DNA of 44,135 nucleotides from Emmonsiellopsis sp. PD_33 (taxonomy: Eukaryota > Ascomycota > Eurotiomycetes > Onygenales > Ajellomycetaceae): contig JANTQF010000299.1 in the NCBI GenBank assembly GCA_032988165.1, positions 1 to 44,135 of the forward strand. The letters are read 5' to 3'. Positions 12,115-21,394 of this stretch are shown here, piece after piece. The notes beneath the pieces were generated by a model, which had not been told where the DNA came from, did not search any database, and worked only from the letters and a program-made list of their open reading frames with translations. Positions within the stretch are counted from its first letter, which is position 1. Every line of letters begins with the position of its first letter. Position numbers and translations under genes: made by a program.

Positions 12115-13176
12115 TCACATATCTATGCCTTCCATGCCCCCCACATCCGCCCAGAACTTTTCAAAATCAACCCCCTGGTTTTCAAAAATCTCCTGCGTCT
12201 CCTTCATCGCCTTCCGCTGCCTCTCCGGCGTGAACCCCCCCGGCTGCGTACTCTCATACTGAATCAACTCCACCCAGCGGAAAAACAAATCCTCCTTCCC
12301 CATCGCCGCAAGCTTCTCCTGGAACATCATAATCTTATCCCGCTGGGTAGAAGAAAGTGTCGACCCATCCCCCCGCTTCGCATCATCCTCAGAACCAACC
12401 TTCCAAACCAACCATCCCAGCTCCTCACCCCCATGCACCACCACAGCAGGCTGTCGGAAGTCCTCAAACTTCGACCCGCCCTTCTCAACCATCTCATGCG
12501 CCCTGATCATCGCGTCGAAATCCAAATCCCAATCCGCATCTATCAGCAAATACCCCGTCTTCAGCAGCCGCTGCGGCGTCACGGCGGGGACGACCTTAGT
12601 TTTGATCGTGGCATCATCCTCCCGGATCCACGCGGGGCTGCGCAACTCCTCGCTCCACGCGCGACTCTTGCGCACCACGATCTCGACAGGCTGGAAGAGG
12701 CCGATCTTGCGCCGCCATGCCACGGGTCCGAACAGGAAGCGCGCAGGCCAGGGGAGGAAGACGGTGAGGAGGAGGTAGTCGAAGAGAAAGGTGAGGGTCC
12801 GCCGGGCTAGGATGCTGGATATGAAGCTCCAGCTGGAGCTTGAAGGGTCGATTTTTGCGGGGCTGTCTTGTCCGATTAGTAGGGTGAGGATGTCGGCGTA
12901 GGTTGGGTAGCTGAGGTAGGCTCTCAGGAGGATTAGGAGGGCGATGGTGAGGTTTAGGAGGGCGGGGAGGAGGAAGATTTGGCGTTTGTGCTCCTTTGGG
13001 TGGGTGTCGAGGTGGATGAGGTAGATGTGTTTTGGCGAGAGGGGGGCGAGTAAGGGTTGGAGGGATTGGGGGGCGTGGGTGAAGGGGGTTGGCGGAGTGG
13101 TTGTGGTTTGGGGTTGGGGTGGTTTTGTTGAAAGGGGTTGTTTGCTTTGCTTTGAGGATTTTGAGGATTTCGCCAT
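12115..13176 (-). CDS. Conserved fungal membrane protein, two predicted transmembrane segments
   Basis: A single exon of 353 residues starts at the first in-frame ATG (M-A-K-S-S-K). Residues 1-40 are a Lys/Ser/Gln/Pro-rich disordered tail. Hydrophobic segments lie at about 67-86 (L-L-N-L-T-I-A-L-L-I-L-L) and 126-149 (L-F-D-Y-L-L-L-T-V-F-L). A basic patch (W-R-R-K and V-V-R-K-S-R) follows, then a soluble C-terminal domain rich in Trp and charged residues. I do not recognise a named family. The topology suggests an integral membrane protein, possibly of the ER (inference), with both ends on the same side. Its coding strand is strongly GC-biased, giving long open frames on the opposite strand that I treat as shadows. 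It is divergent from the large gene at 13821. Confidence 0.8.
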   Translation of the reverse strand: MAKSSKSSKQSKQPLSTKPPQPQTTTTPPTPFTHAPQSLQPLLAPLSPKHIYLIHLDTHPKEHKRQIFLLPALLNLTIALLILLRAYLSYPTYADILTLLIGQDSPAKIDPSSSSWSFISSILARRTLTFLFDYLLLTVFLPWPARFLFGPVAWRRKIGLFQPVEIVVRKSRAWSEELRSPAWIREDDATIKTKVVPAVTPQRLLKTGYLLIDADWDLDFDAMIRAHEMVEKGGSKFEDFRQPAVVVHGGEELGWLVWKVGSEDDAKRGDGSTLSSTQRDKIMMFQEKLAAMGKEDLFFRWVELIQYESTQPGGFTPERQRKAMKETQEIFENQGVDFEKFWADVGGMEGIDM

Positions 13177-13820
13177 GTTTTCCTCCTTTTCTGTTGGTTT
13201 TCTTTTTCTTGTCCTCTCGATTGGATAGTTAGATGGTTGGGTCGAATTCGAGGATTGATGTAATATACAAGAAACTTTCAACGGTTCAAGCCTGCTACCA
13301 TTGGTTCCAAAGCACGGATTGAAATAATTAGATAACCATTAAACTTGTAATGAGGTAGTAAAGCTCTAGAGGCGTATTCGGACCTTCATTGACTGTAAGT
13401 AGCTGAGCTATTTGGGGATTCATTTTTGACTTACGTAGACGTAAATTGCGCTCAAAATGACGAGTTAAAGATCAAATCGGGCTATTACTCTTCAAACGGA
13501 TCCCAGGGTACGTATTAGCTAAAGCAGATATAGAGAACATAGCCCAATGAACATGAAATCGAGTTGTTCGTTCTCCTCATATATATCGGCGTGGATGCTT
13601 GTCGTCTAGAAATTTATCACCAACAGGCAAAATTCCGCGCTAGTCCGCTTTGGGACACCCATGTCATTGTTTCTCCGACGCGGTTTTGGACGCAGCCAAC
13701 CCACCCAGCCTCCGACATTTGGACTACGAACTTCAAGAACCGGCGTCCAAATGTCATAGCCATCTGGCAGCATGCAGCCGCTGCTTATGATGGAATTTTG
13801 GGACTAGTCCAACTCAAGCG
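13177..13820. promoter_or_regulatory. Shared divergent promoter region
   Basis: This 644-bp stretch lies between a reverse-strand ATG (13176) and a forward-strand ATG (13821), so it must carry both promoters. No clear TATA box is visible for either gene. An open frame at 13564-13923 overlaps the forward start but has no supporting motif. Confidence 0.5.
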
Positions 13821-16184
13821 ATGTCTACAGGCGACTACACCGCCAACCTCCCCGACCAGCAAGCTCGCGACAATGACGACGAGCGACGACGGGTGCGGCG
13901 CCAACGTCGAAACGACCAGATAACCGACACCATCTATCAGTCGCGGATTCCGACGCTGAGTCCCGGCAATGGCACAAACCCGCGCGCCCCGTTTGGCAAA
14001 ACGAGGACGCTCAAGGGCGCATTCCAGGCAGCGGGGAGCCCGCCGCCGGTTGGGGCTGCCGGCAATGAACAAAAGACCCCTCCGAGACGGGCGAGGGCGA
14101 GAGAACGGAAAGCCTCGATGACCTCGCCGATGTCTGAAATCTCAAGCCCGCCCGACGAGCTGATTGAAACCTACCAGAGGATCAACGACGCGGACCACCT
14201 CGTCGATTATGTTGACCAGGACGATTACGACCTTCCTACCGATCAAGCGAGATTCGATCGAATACGACGGCTTTCGCCGAGCCCTGGGCCAAGGCGGCGG
14301 CCTGTCAATGAAGAAACTGGTGCTGGAGATACATACGGATCAAATCTTGGTTTCGAAGACGTGACGGATGAGTCGTTACGGCAGCAGCTGACTAGACATG
14401 CCCTGGACGACATGCGATTGAAGCGCGTTACTCAGAGGGAATCCACCGTGTTTAGCAAAGCCAGGGTTGGACCGAAAGCTGCGCTCTCGTTCGATAACCT
14501 CCGTCGTCAAAATGAAGAGGAGGTATTTGTGGATGATGTTGAGCCCTCACTCAACGTGCCGAAAAACTGGGGTCTACGCGGCCGAGTCTCGAATGATTGG
14601 TTGAGCAATGCAAGTCGACCGAATGGGAACAGTCATATCGGAGATGAATCGTTACAGCTCCCCACACAAGAATTTGTCGAGAACGACGTCGATTTTACTG
14701 CATCATTACAAATATCGGATAGTCCGCCTGTTCGAAGTACCGCCCCAGCAAGGAATGAGATCGAAACCATCCCAAAGAAAGGCCTATCTACGAGTAGGCT
14801 CGAGGAGATCAAAAGGAGGGCATCACAAGAACAAATGCGACCCTCGATAGGAGACGTCATACCCAATACGCCTGTAACTATATTTCGGGAAGCGAACCGC
14901 GAAAAGCCTCGACTCCTGAATAGAAACGATCCCCAAGATCTATTGCGGAAACTTTCTCGAAGCGAGAATTCAAGCGCGACAAGCACGCCCGAACAAACTC
15001 CTGCAGAAGATACGCTCTTGAATGCCAAAACTCCAGTGGTGACGGGCGCTTGGATAAACACTCCTGTGCCTGACCGCTCCGCGGACCCTCCACAGGATGT
15101 TTCCATGGATATCAATTCACCGAGTATGGCCGCAGCTAAGGTTCAGCCTAAGAACCAGCGCCAAATAGAAGTGGAGCAGGCCCCGCCAAATCCACCAGAA
15201 AAGTCACAGGCACCGCCGCAGCCAAAGACAGAGACGGAACCCGAGACACAGTCACAACCGCAGCCAAAGCCAAAGCCAAAGCGAGCTCCGTTAAAGCCTT
15301 TGGAAAAGCCCAAGCTACCTCGAAGCGCATTGGAAGCGGTGATCGAAGATGCGAGATCAGGTGACCACAGTTTAATGATAGGAGAAAACACTATTGACTC
15401 CTTACAGGAACTGTTGGACGAAAATCCGGCTTTCCTAGACTCGAAACCTTATATAAAACCCGAAAGCGACGAAGACGACGAAACCAAGGACGGATTATCC
15501 ACGCAAACAGACGATATAGTGGTCGAGCGATTAAATAAGAAACTCCAATCCCTCGTTAAAAGCATCAACGCTACGCAGACGGGACTCACAAGTCTCGAAC
15601 GCCAGATTGCAAAGGATGCCAACCTTTTAATATCACGAACTACTAAGCAGGGCAAAAAGCCCCTTCCCCACCGCCATACTACAGACATCCCTTGCGAGTC
15701 GTGCGGCCTCCATGATGATGGCCGTCACTACGTCGCACTTCCTTTACCCCGACTCTGGTATCGTCACCCAGATACTAATCGAATACGCCTAACACGACTT
15801 AGCTGGATCGTTCTTGGGGTTCTTACCTGGTATTTTTCCGAGCTGGTTATGTGCGATTTCTACTGCCATCCTTTTTATGCCTCGACTTGCGAGCGGAATT
15901 GCCTGGATCCCAACGCGCCGCGGATGCCGTGGGTGATACCCACTATGCTCTGGCGTTGGTCACGCCTTTCGGTTATTTTGAAGCCGGTATGGACACTTTT
16001 AGTCGCGGGATTCCGATTCATAGCCCAACTGCTCGGCTTTTGGGATGGGTTTTTTGATAACCAGCCAGAGGAATGGGCTGAGCCCCTGGGGGGATACGCT
16101 CCGGATCCCCCCACATACCAGCCGAATTTTGATAGCTTTGATGCCGATATGGATCTGGGAATGATGCAGGATGAATTTGTATAG
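13821..16184 (+). CDS. Large, mostly disordered protein with C-terminal membrane anchor
   Basis: One uninterrupted exon encodes 787 residues. Residues 1-640 are charged and low in hydrophobics, with R-R-x-R clusters at the N-terminus, conserved-looking islands (N-V-P-K-N-W-G-L-R-G and V-V-T-G-A-W-I-N-T-P) and a Lys-Pro/Gln-Pro repeat near 480-490. A compact C-terminal module starts near 625 with C-E-S-C-G-L-H-D-D-G-R-H-Y. It continues with a predicted transmembrane helix (about 660-678), a Cys-containing loop, a second hydrophobic stretch (about 715-742) and an acidic tail. I do not recognise a named family. A long cytoplasmic or nucleoplasmic region with a C-terminal anchor suggests an ER or nuclear-envelope tether (inference). 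The start is the first ATG of the frame. Real coding is supported by length and absence of stops. Confidence 0.82.
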   Translation: MSTGDYTANLPDQQARDNDDERRRVRRQRRNDQITDTIYQSRIPTLSPGNGTNPRAPFGKTRTLKGAFQAAGSPPPVGAAGNEQKTPPRRARARERKASMTSPMSEISSPPDELIETYQRINDADHLVDYVDQDDYDLPTDQARFDRIRRLSPSPGPRRRPVNEETGAGDTYGSNLGFEDVTDESLRQQLTRHALDDMRLKRVTQRESTVFSKARVGPKAALSFDNLRRQNEEEVFVDDVEPSLNVPKNWGLRGRVSNDWLSNASRPNGNSHIGDESLQLPTQEFVENDVDFTASLQISDSPPVRSTAPARNEIETIPKKGLSTSRLEEIKRRASQEQMRPSIGDVIPNTPVTIFREANREKPRLLNRNDPQDLLRKLSRSENSSATSTPEQTPAEDTLLNAKTPVVTGAWINTPVPDRSADPPQDVSMDINSPSMAAAKVQPKNQRQIEVEQAPPNPPEKSQAPPQPKTETEPETQSQPQPKPKPKRAPLKPLEKPKLPRSALEAVIEDARSGDHSLMIGENTIDSLQELLDENPAFLDSKPYIKPESDEDDETKDGLSTQTDDIVVERLNKKLQSLVKSINATQTGLTSLERQIAKDANLLISRTTKQGKKPLPHRHTTDIPCESCGLHDDGRHYVALPLPRLWYRHPDTNRIRLTRLSWIVLGVLTWYFSELVMCDFYCHPFYASTCERNCLDPNAPRMPWVIPTMLWRWSRLSVILKPVWTLLVAGFRFIAQLLGFWDGFFDNQPEEWAEPLGGYAPDPPTYQPNFDSFDADMDLGMMQDEFV

Positions 16185-16937
16185 CCATTTTTTTCTTTCG
16201 TTTGGAAATTTAGTATTAATTTTTTTCTCTCGTGTCGAGCCTCATGCAAGGTGTGGTTATGATTGTCTTTTTACCGCCCATTGCGCCTTTGCTTTATTTC
16301 CTTTCTCCTTCCATGGTCCCATCCCTTCTTTTTCCTATCTGGACATAGTTACTGTTCTGGACACTGGCGTTTTTTCGAGTGGGGAAGCCGCGGCTGGCAT
16401 TTTAAATGTGCATGGAATGGTCAAGTTTTATATATGGTCTAGCTTTGTGTTGTATGTACTTCCAGTTTTCAAAGGGCGGCGGGAATGGAATAGCGAAATA
16501 CCTAGTATGATAGTCTGAAGCAGATTTGGATTTCTCGCAAATATTCATTTTAAAACCAGCCCTAGAGTAGCGTCCGGGGCAGGCTACTTTGACCACTCCG
16601 ACTTACTGAATGTCAGGCTTTCAATTGTATGTACATAAGAAGTTAATTTGCTGAGCATAGTGAAGCAATAATGTAGTGCAGGTTAATCCAACTTGGAAGA
16701 GAAGACATGACTAGCAGTTGAAAGTCTCGCAATTTGATTGGTTCCTCAAGTGATGACCTCACCTGCAGCACATTGGCCAAAAAGTGAAGCTCCATACAAC
16801 CTTCAATGAAGACAAGAGAGAATGAAAGGAAGAAAGAACTTCAGTGCAATGAATGCACACTAAGAGAGTTATGCACATCACATATTTTTAATTAATTAAC
16901 TTACCCATCCCCATGTCTTCGCTCTGTCACTTCGAAC
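16185..16937. other. Intergenic region without a supported gene
   Basis: The first part is T-rich and probably the 3' end of the large gene. Small open frames on both strands lack motifs. An AT-rich TTTTTAATTAATTAA stretch near 16885-16900 precedes the HNH gene and may be part of its promoter. Confidence 0.5.
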
Positions 16938-18248
16938 ATGCCTAAGCGCAAGGTGAAAGAGCCTGCTACCCCTCGCGCAAATCCCGCCGCCTAACGCAGC
17001 AAACACAATCATCTGAAGATGCAATTTATAAAACGTCAGTTCTTGATGCAGTGAAAGGGCTGTCGACGGAACTAGAACCCCCCGACAAATCGCCTACATT
17101 GAAGGCACAAGCGGAAACCAGGCTACGGGGGTATCGCCCTGGAGGCAGAGATGGCGATGACAAGCTAGTCGCTTTGCTCCAAGCTCTGCTTGACTGGCTT
17201 CCGGAGGAGGGGAGAGACTCCATAGCCCGGGATATCAATGAGTCTGAGACGGATGAAGCTCTGTATGGCGTGTTTGCCAACCTCTGCAGTGGCCTCGTAT
17301 ATCCGAGTAAGTTCAGAGCAATAGTGGATCCAATGGAATTCAACTCTAACTGCCATAACTAGTAGTGAAAGCAACTAGTGGAAGGTCCTCCGTGGCAGAG
17401 TCCTCGTCCGAAAAGAGGAGAGAACCTGCCGAATCAATCGCCTCTGCATTACCCTATCCAGAGACTCGAGACCCCAGTTTCCGGAAAACCTGTCTCCGTC
17501 GCGAGGGGTACCGCTGCATCGTGACCAAATATATGGATACTGAGCACTGGGTCAACTTCGGCGAACCGGGTGATGTTGACTACGCAGACTTACACGCTGC
17601 GCACATCATCCCTTTTGCATACGGCTCGTGGGCGGATGTTCCGGTATGTCTGCTCCCAGGAGAACGCGTCCACATCGAATTGCTAATTTGGAAAATCAGA
17701 GTCGGCAAAAGGACGTCAGCAAAGCATGGGAAGTCCTCTTCAGATGTTTTCCTTCTGTCAGGCGAGCCGGTATGAGCATCGAGCGAATCAACGACCCCTC
17801 AAACGGGATGATGATGGTAGAGGACCTGCATAGGCAATTCGATAGGTTTAGATTCAGTCTTGTAGCTACCGTATGTGTCACGGAACGGAGTCTTGGCCAA
17901 ATATGGGGGATTTCTGACACAGCGCTATAGGAAACTCCCAATGTCTACAAGATGAAGTTATACCAGAAATTCTCACGGTACGGCGTCCACAACTTACCCG
18001 AAGACAGACTTGTTACACTCACGAATGCTCCCGGTGGAGAAGACATCGCCCTGCCCAGCGCAACCCTCCTAGACTGCCACCACAGAGTCGCTGAAGTTTT
18101 TAACGCCTCAGGGATGGCGGAAGAAATCGACCAGAAGATCAATGAGTGGGAAAACCTAAAGCATGATTCAAGCTCTCGTTGTTTAAGAGAAGATGGGACC
18201 TCCGATGTCTCACGTTCTTTGAGTCTCGGCCTGTGGATGAGTGTTTAA
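16938..18248 (+). CDS. HNH-nuclease domain protein (HNH_2-like), N-terminus uncertain
   Basis: Proposed exons: 16938-16952, 17000-17306, 17366-17643, 17700-17870 and 17931-18248, giving 362 residues. A Cys pair (C150, C158), A-A-H-I-I-P-F (His187), an Asn near 231-235 and E-D-L-H (His244) form an H-N-H pattern. The Cys residues probably help shape the fold. HNH_2 domains are common in fungal proteins of unknown role; some are nucleases, many may be inactive (family knowledge). The basic M-P-K-R-K start resembles a nuclear signal. The first intron is doubtful: only 47 nt, with a branch-like CTAAC almost touching the acceptor. Read without it, the frame meets TAA at 16992, while the natural-looking R-K-S-R-R-L-T-Q-Q frame runs one base out of phase. 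A one-base deletion (pseudogene or assembly error) is therefore an alternative. The remaining junctions are sound. Confidence 0.7.
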
Positions 18249-18664
18249 GTTCACTCATAACCCATTACCATATCCATAGCTAGTGGATTCCAAGTGACGA
18301 AAAACCAAATGGGAGATTTGAAAAGGAAGCCGTCGCGAGGAGCTCGAATACAACGGCTTGTTCTTGTTGCTGTCGGTGTTATCGGGGGCCCCTTAACCTC
18401 CAAATTTCTGTCTCAAGCCTCTGCATGGCGCATATTATCGGCAATATAAGTGAGTATGAGGCGAAAACGAAGAAAAACGACTGAATTCTCCAACTACTGT
18501 AACTCAACAGTGTTTTGATATTGATTGCAGGGTGTTCAAAGACCCGCTTGGGTCGGCGCTATTTGTGTAGGGGTCGGCTTGGGGACGATCGATCAGCGCT
18601 TTATTATTAGGGCGATGGGGCCAAATCTATGAACCCCACAGCCACTCTGGGCAGTGGGCACTAA
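18249..18664. other. Intergenic region next to the MITE pair
   Basis: No gene, repeat or RNA signal is visible in this 416-bp stretch. It separates the HNH gene from the inverted element pair. Confidence 0.5.
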
Positions 18665-19094
18665 GGGTATGTTCAGTGCCAAAGGTAAATTTACTGTTGA
18701 ATGGTCATTTCTTGGCAAACTGCCTATTTAAGTTTAGCTTGACTACATAACTGTATAAAATTCTCCCTAATTTAGCTTAAAATACTATAAAATATCAGAT
18801 TATGGTACTAGGTGGTATACACTAAATTAGTATGTATTTTACCCACTTAGTATAAAAGATGAAGAGACTAGAGCTTAACTAGGAAAAACTGAATGATTTT
18901 CTCAGAAGAGAACCTACTCTGAATAATAAAAGATATAAGAAAAAAATAACTACTCTTTCTTTATAATTATTTTTTTTATTATTAAACAGTCAGCCTCACT
19001 TATTAGTCTTTATGTCTTGAGAATATTTATAAAAATACTCTCTACCTGAAATAACTGTTCAACAGTAAATTTACCTTTAGCACTGAATATACCC
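18665..19094 (+). mobile_element. MITE-like element, copy 1 (non-autonomous DNA transposon)
   Basis: A 430-bp AT-rich unit is bounded by terminal inverted repeats of about 37 bp. The left end begins GGGTATGTTCAGTGC and the right end is the complement of GGGTATATTCAGTGC. Both continue into the shared AAAGGTAAATTTACTGTTGA. There is no coding capacity. The two TIRs differ only by transitions at CpA/TpG sites. I could not identify a convincing target-site duplication, so the superfamily is not assigned. Confidence 0.8.
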
Positions 19095-19105
19095 TTGAAT
19101 GTTTA

Positions 19106-19535
19106 GAGTATATTCAGTGCTAAAGGTAAATTTACTGTTGAACAGTTATTTTAGGTGGAGAGTATTTTTATAAATATTCTCAAGATATAAAGACTAATAA
19201 GTGAGGCTAACTATTCAATAATAAAAAAAATAATTATAAAGAAGAAATAGTTATTTTTTTTCTACATTTTTTATCATTTAGAGTGAGTTCTTTCCTGAGA
19301 AAATCACCCAATTTTTTCTAGTTAAGCTTTAATCTCTCCATCTTTTATACTAAGTGGGTAAAATACATACTAATTTAGTGTATACTACCTGGTACCATAA
19401 TCTGATATTTTATAGTATTTTAAGCTAAATTAGGGAGAATTTTATATAGTTATACAGTCAAGCTAAACTTAAATAGGTAGTTTGCCAAGAAATGACCATT
19501 CAACAGTAAATTTACCTTTGGCACTGAACATACCC
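19106..19535 (-). mobile_element. MITE-like element, copy 2, inverted relative to copy 1
   Basis: The unit has the same length and the same terminal repeats as copy 1 but the opposite orientation. It begins GAGTATATTCAGTGC and ends with GCACTGAACATACCC. It ends 247 bp before the start codon of the next gene and may therefore lie in its promoter. Confidence 0.8.
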
Positions 19536-19782
19536 CAAAGCACCAGGCTAACACCACGGCTGCTATCGCCTGACATCATTTGGCTATTTATATGGTTTGT
19601 CATCCGCCCACTTTCCATTCTTATTAAAGTAGGACGGCCAGTGACCATAAACTCGTGAGCATATCCGTGGCATTCTCCTCACCATCGGCGAGATACTGAC
19701 CGACCAACATCACAGGCTTCCTTACTACTCTTGCAAGGGACCAAAAAAGCCCCGCTACATCTACCATTATCCGCTGGAATAA

Positions 19783-20700
19783 ATGTATTCAGACTTCAAC
19801 AATGGAGACGACCCACCCCCTCGTTATGAGGAGGTAATAGGCGAAGAAATAATAGATGAAGAATCAGATAGCGACTCGACGCCCATAGTACTCATCCTAT
19901 CAAATAAATCCATCCACATCGAAAGTGCACCGGAAAGACCCCTCTACAGAATGAACCAGAGCGTCACTCAGCTCGCATACACGGGCACGTCTATAAAATT
20001 CGAGCGCATAGAATACAACCAACCCCCCGAAAAGCCCGGATCCAACCAACAACCCCCCATCGAACAAAGCAAGCACTTATATTACATCGTCCACCCGGAA
20101 AACGCCCAATATCGAAAGGACGTCCCCGCAGCATACTACATCACATCAGCCGCGACGGAAACCCCTGGCAATATCCGCTTCGATACGTCCTCCTCCTCCA
20201 AGCGGCCGCTACAAAGAAAGCCCGAGTTCAAGGCTCTGCTGAGCGCTGGAAAGCATATGTGGAATGACCCCTTGTTCAACGAGGAAAGCCAAGTCCCCCT
20301 CTTCACTGTCAAACAGAGCTGGAAGGGCGGTGGGTATAAGTGGGCCACTTCCGATGGACGCCAGGTAGCGATTGAAGATGGGAAGGGTGAAGAGTCTAGA
20401 TTGATCGTGTCGACTCCGATACAGCCGGAGATGAGGGACGCGCTGGTTGCGATGTGGGTTTTGAGGGTGTGGTATGAGAACGCGGAGACCAGACAGGCTA
20501 AGAGGGATAGTATGTTTTCCCCCTACCCTCCCTAGGTTCGGTTTATTTTCTTGATAACGAGCTGGCTAATTCTTTTTCTTTCTTGCCTTCTTCTAGATTT
20601 GAGCAGACAATCAGCGACATATGCACCGAACCAGAATATGAAAATGACGCGGAGGGCTGGAGGGCTTGGTGCCCTTGCAGGAATGGCCGGGGGCTGTTGA
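19783..20700 (+). CDS. Tubby C-terminal/LURP-one-like fungal protein
   Basis: Two exons (19783-20509, 20597-20700) give 276 residues. An acidic N-terminus carries P-P-P-R-Y-E-E, which contains a PPxY motif of the type bound by WW domains of HECT ligases. From about residue 34 (I-V-L-I-L-S-N-K-S-I-H-I-E) comes a beta-rich domain: P-L-Y-R-M-N, I-K-F-E-R-I-E-Y, Y-Y-I-V-H-P-E-N-A-Q-Y-R and L-F-T-V-K-Q-S-W-K. It ends in the helix D-A-L-V-A-M-W-V-L-R-V-W-Y. This order matches a common ascomycete family annotated as tubby C-terminal-like (LURP-one fold); assignment is by remembered pattern, not a search. Molecular function in fungi is unknown. The last exon adds a Gly/Ala-rich tail, L-G-A-L-A-G-M-A-G-G-C, also typical of the family. 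The palindromic MITE pair sits just upstream. Confidence 0.8.
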
Positions 20701-21394
20701 GATTTTTTAAAGATCCTGGTTTCTTGTATGAAAGTTATGTTATGGGCGGGTTTGTCAATGATGCCCGTAGCGTTCCGCCAAATGCTGGGAATGGGGGTTA
20801 GTTTGGCATGGACAGTTTTCCAGCACTTAGTATGTTATGTATGGGCCTTTGATGCATCTCTGTGTTGGTCAGCTTTCAAGAGACCTCTCAGCTTTTTATA
20901 CCCTACTACCACAAGCGCCTAGCTAGTCCCAAATGAAATGATCACTATTCGAGATGAAGGCAGAAGATCGAACTGCTGAGGTCCTTTGTCTATTCCATAC
21001 ACTTCACCCCGTCAGCAGCCCACGGTTCAAGATATGAATCGGCAATTATAAACTAGCAATCCGCCTTAACGCATTTGATAAACAATACTGAATAATCGAG
21101 TAGCAGTATGAAATCTGGGCCTCATAGCCCTTTGCTACTGTCCCTCCCACTTTTAAAAAACCCCTGAAGGAGGCTACATAGCCCCTCAATTGCATACGGC
21201 AACATCAAACGGACACTTTTCATCGAACGAAAAACGGTCGTAAAATCTCAATCAATTCGCTAGGTTAGGCGGCGGATCAACCCGCCTGACAAAGATCGAA
21301 ATACCCCCAAAATTCTCGACATCATGCGAGAATTGAAATTCCTTGTAGAAATCACGAAGCCAACGTACATGTCGTCGAGTTAGGGGGTCGGTAC
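20701..21394. other. Intergenic region between convergent genes
   Basis: This lies between the tubby-like gene and the SRR1-like gene, whose 3' ends face each other. Small open frames continue past the upstream stop codon, but they lack motifs. No RNA gene was seen. Confidence 0.5.

Larger units (their letters stand above)
18665..19535. repeat. 871-bp near-perfect inverted repeat (palindrome) with 11-bp spacer
   Basis: The left arm (18665-19094) and right arm (19106-19535) are both exactly 430 bp and are reverse complements by eye. They are separated by 11 bases (19095-19105). Every mismatch I compared is a transition. A transcript through this stretch would fold into a long hairpin. Confidence 0.88.

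Noticed and set aside
12079..12810. 243-codon forward frame opposite the membrane-protein gene
   Set aside because: It is the antisense shadow of a GC-rich coding strand, with a composition (Leu, Pro, His, Arg) typical of such shadows.
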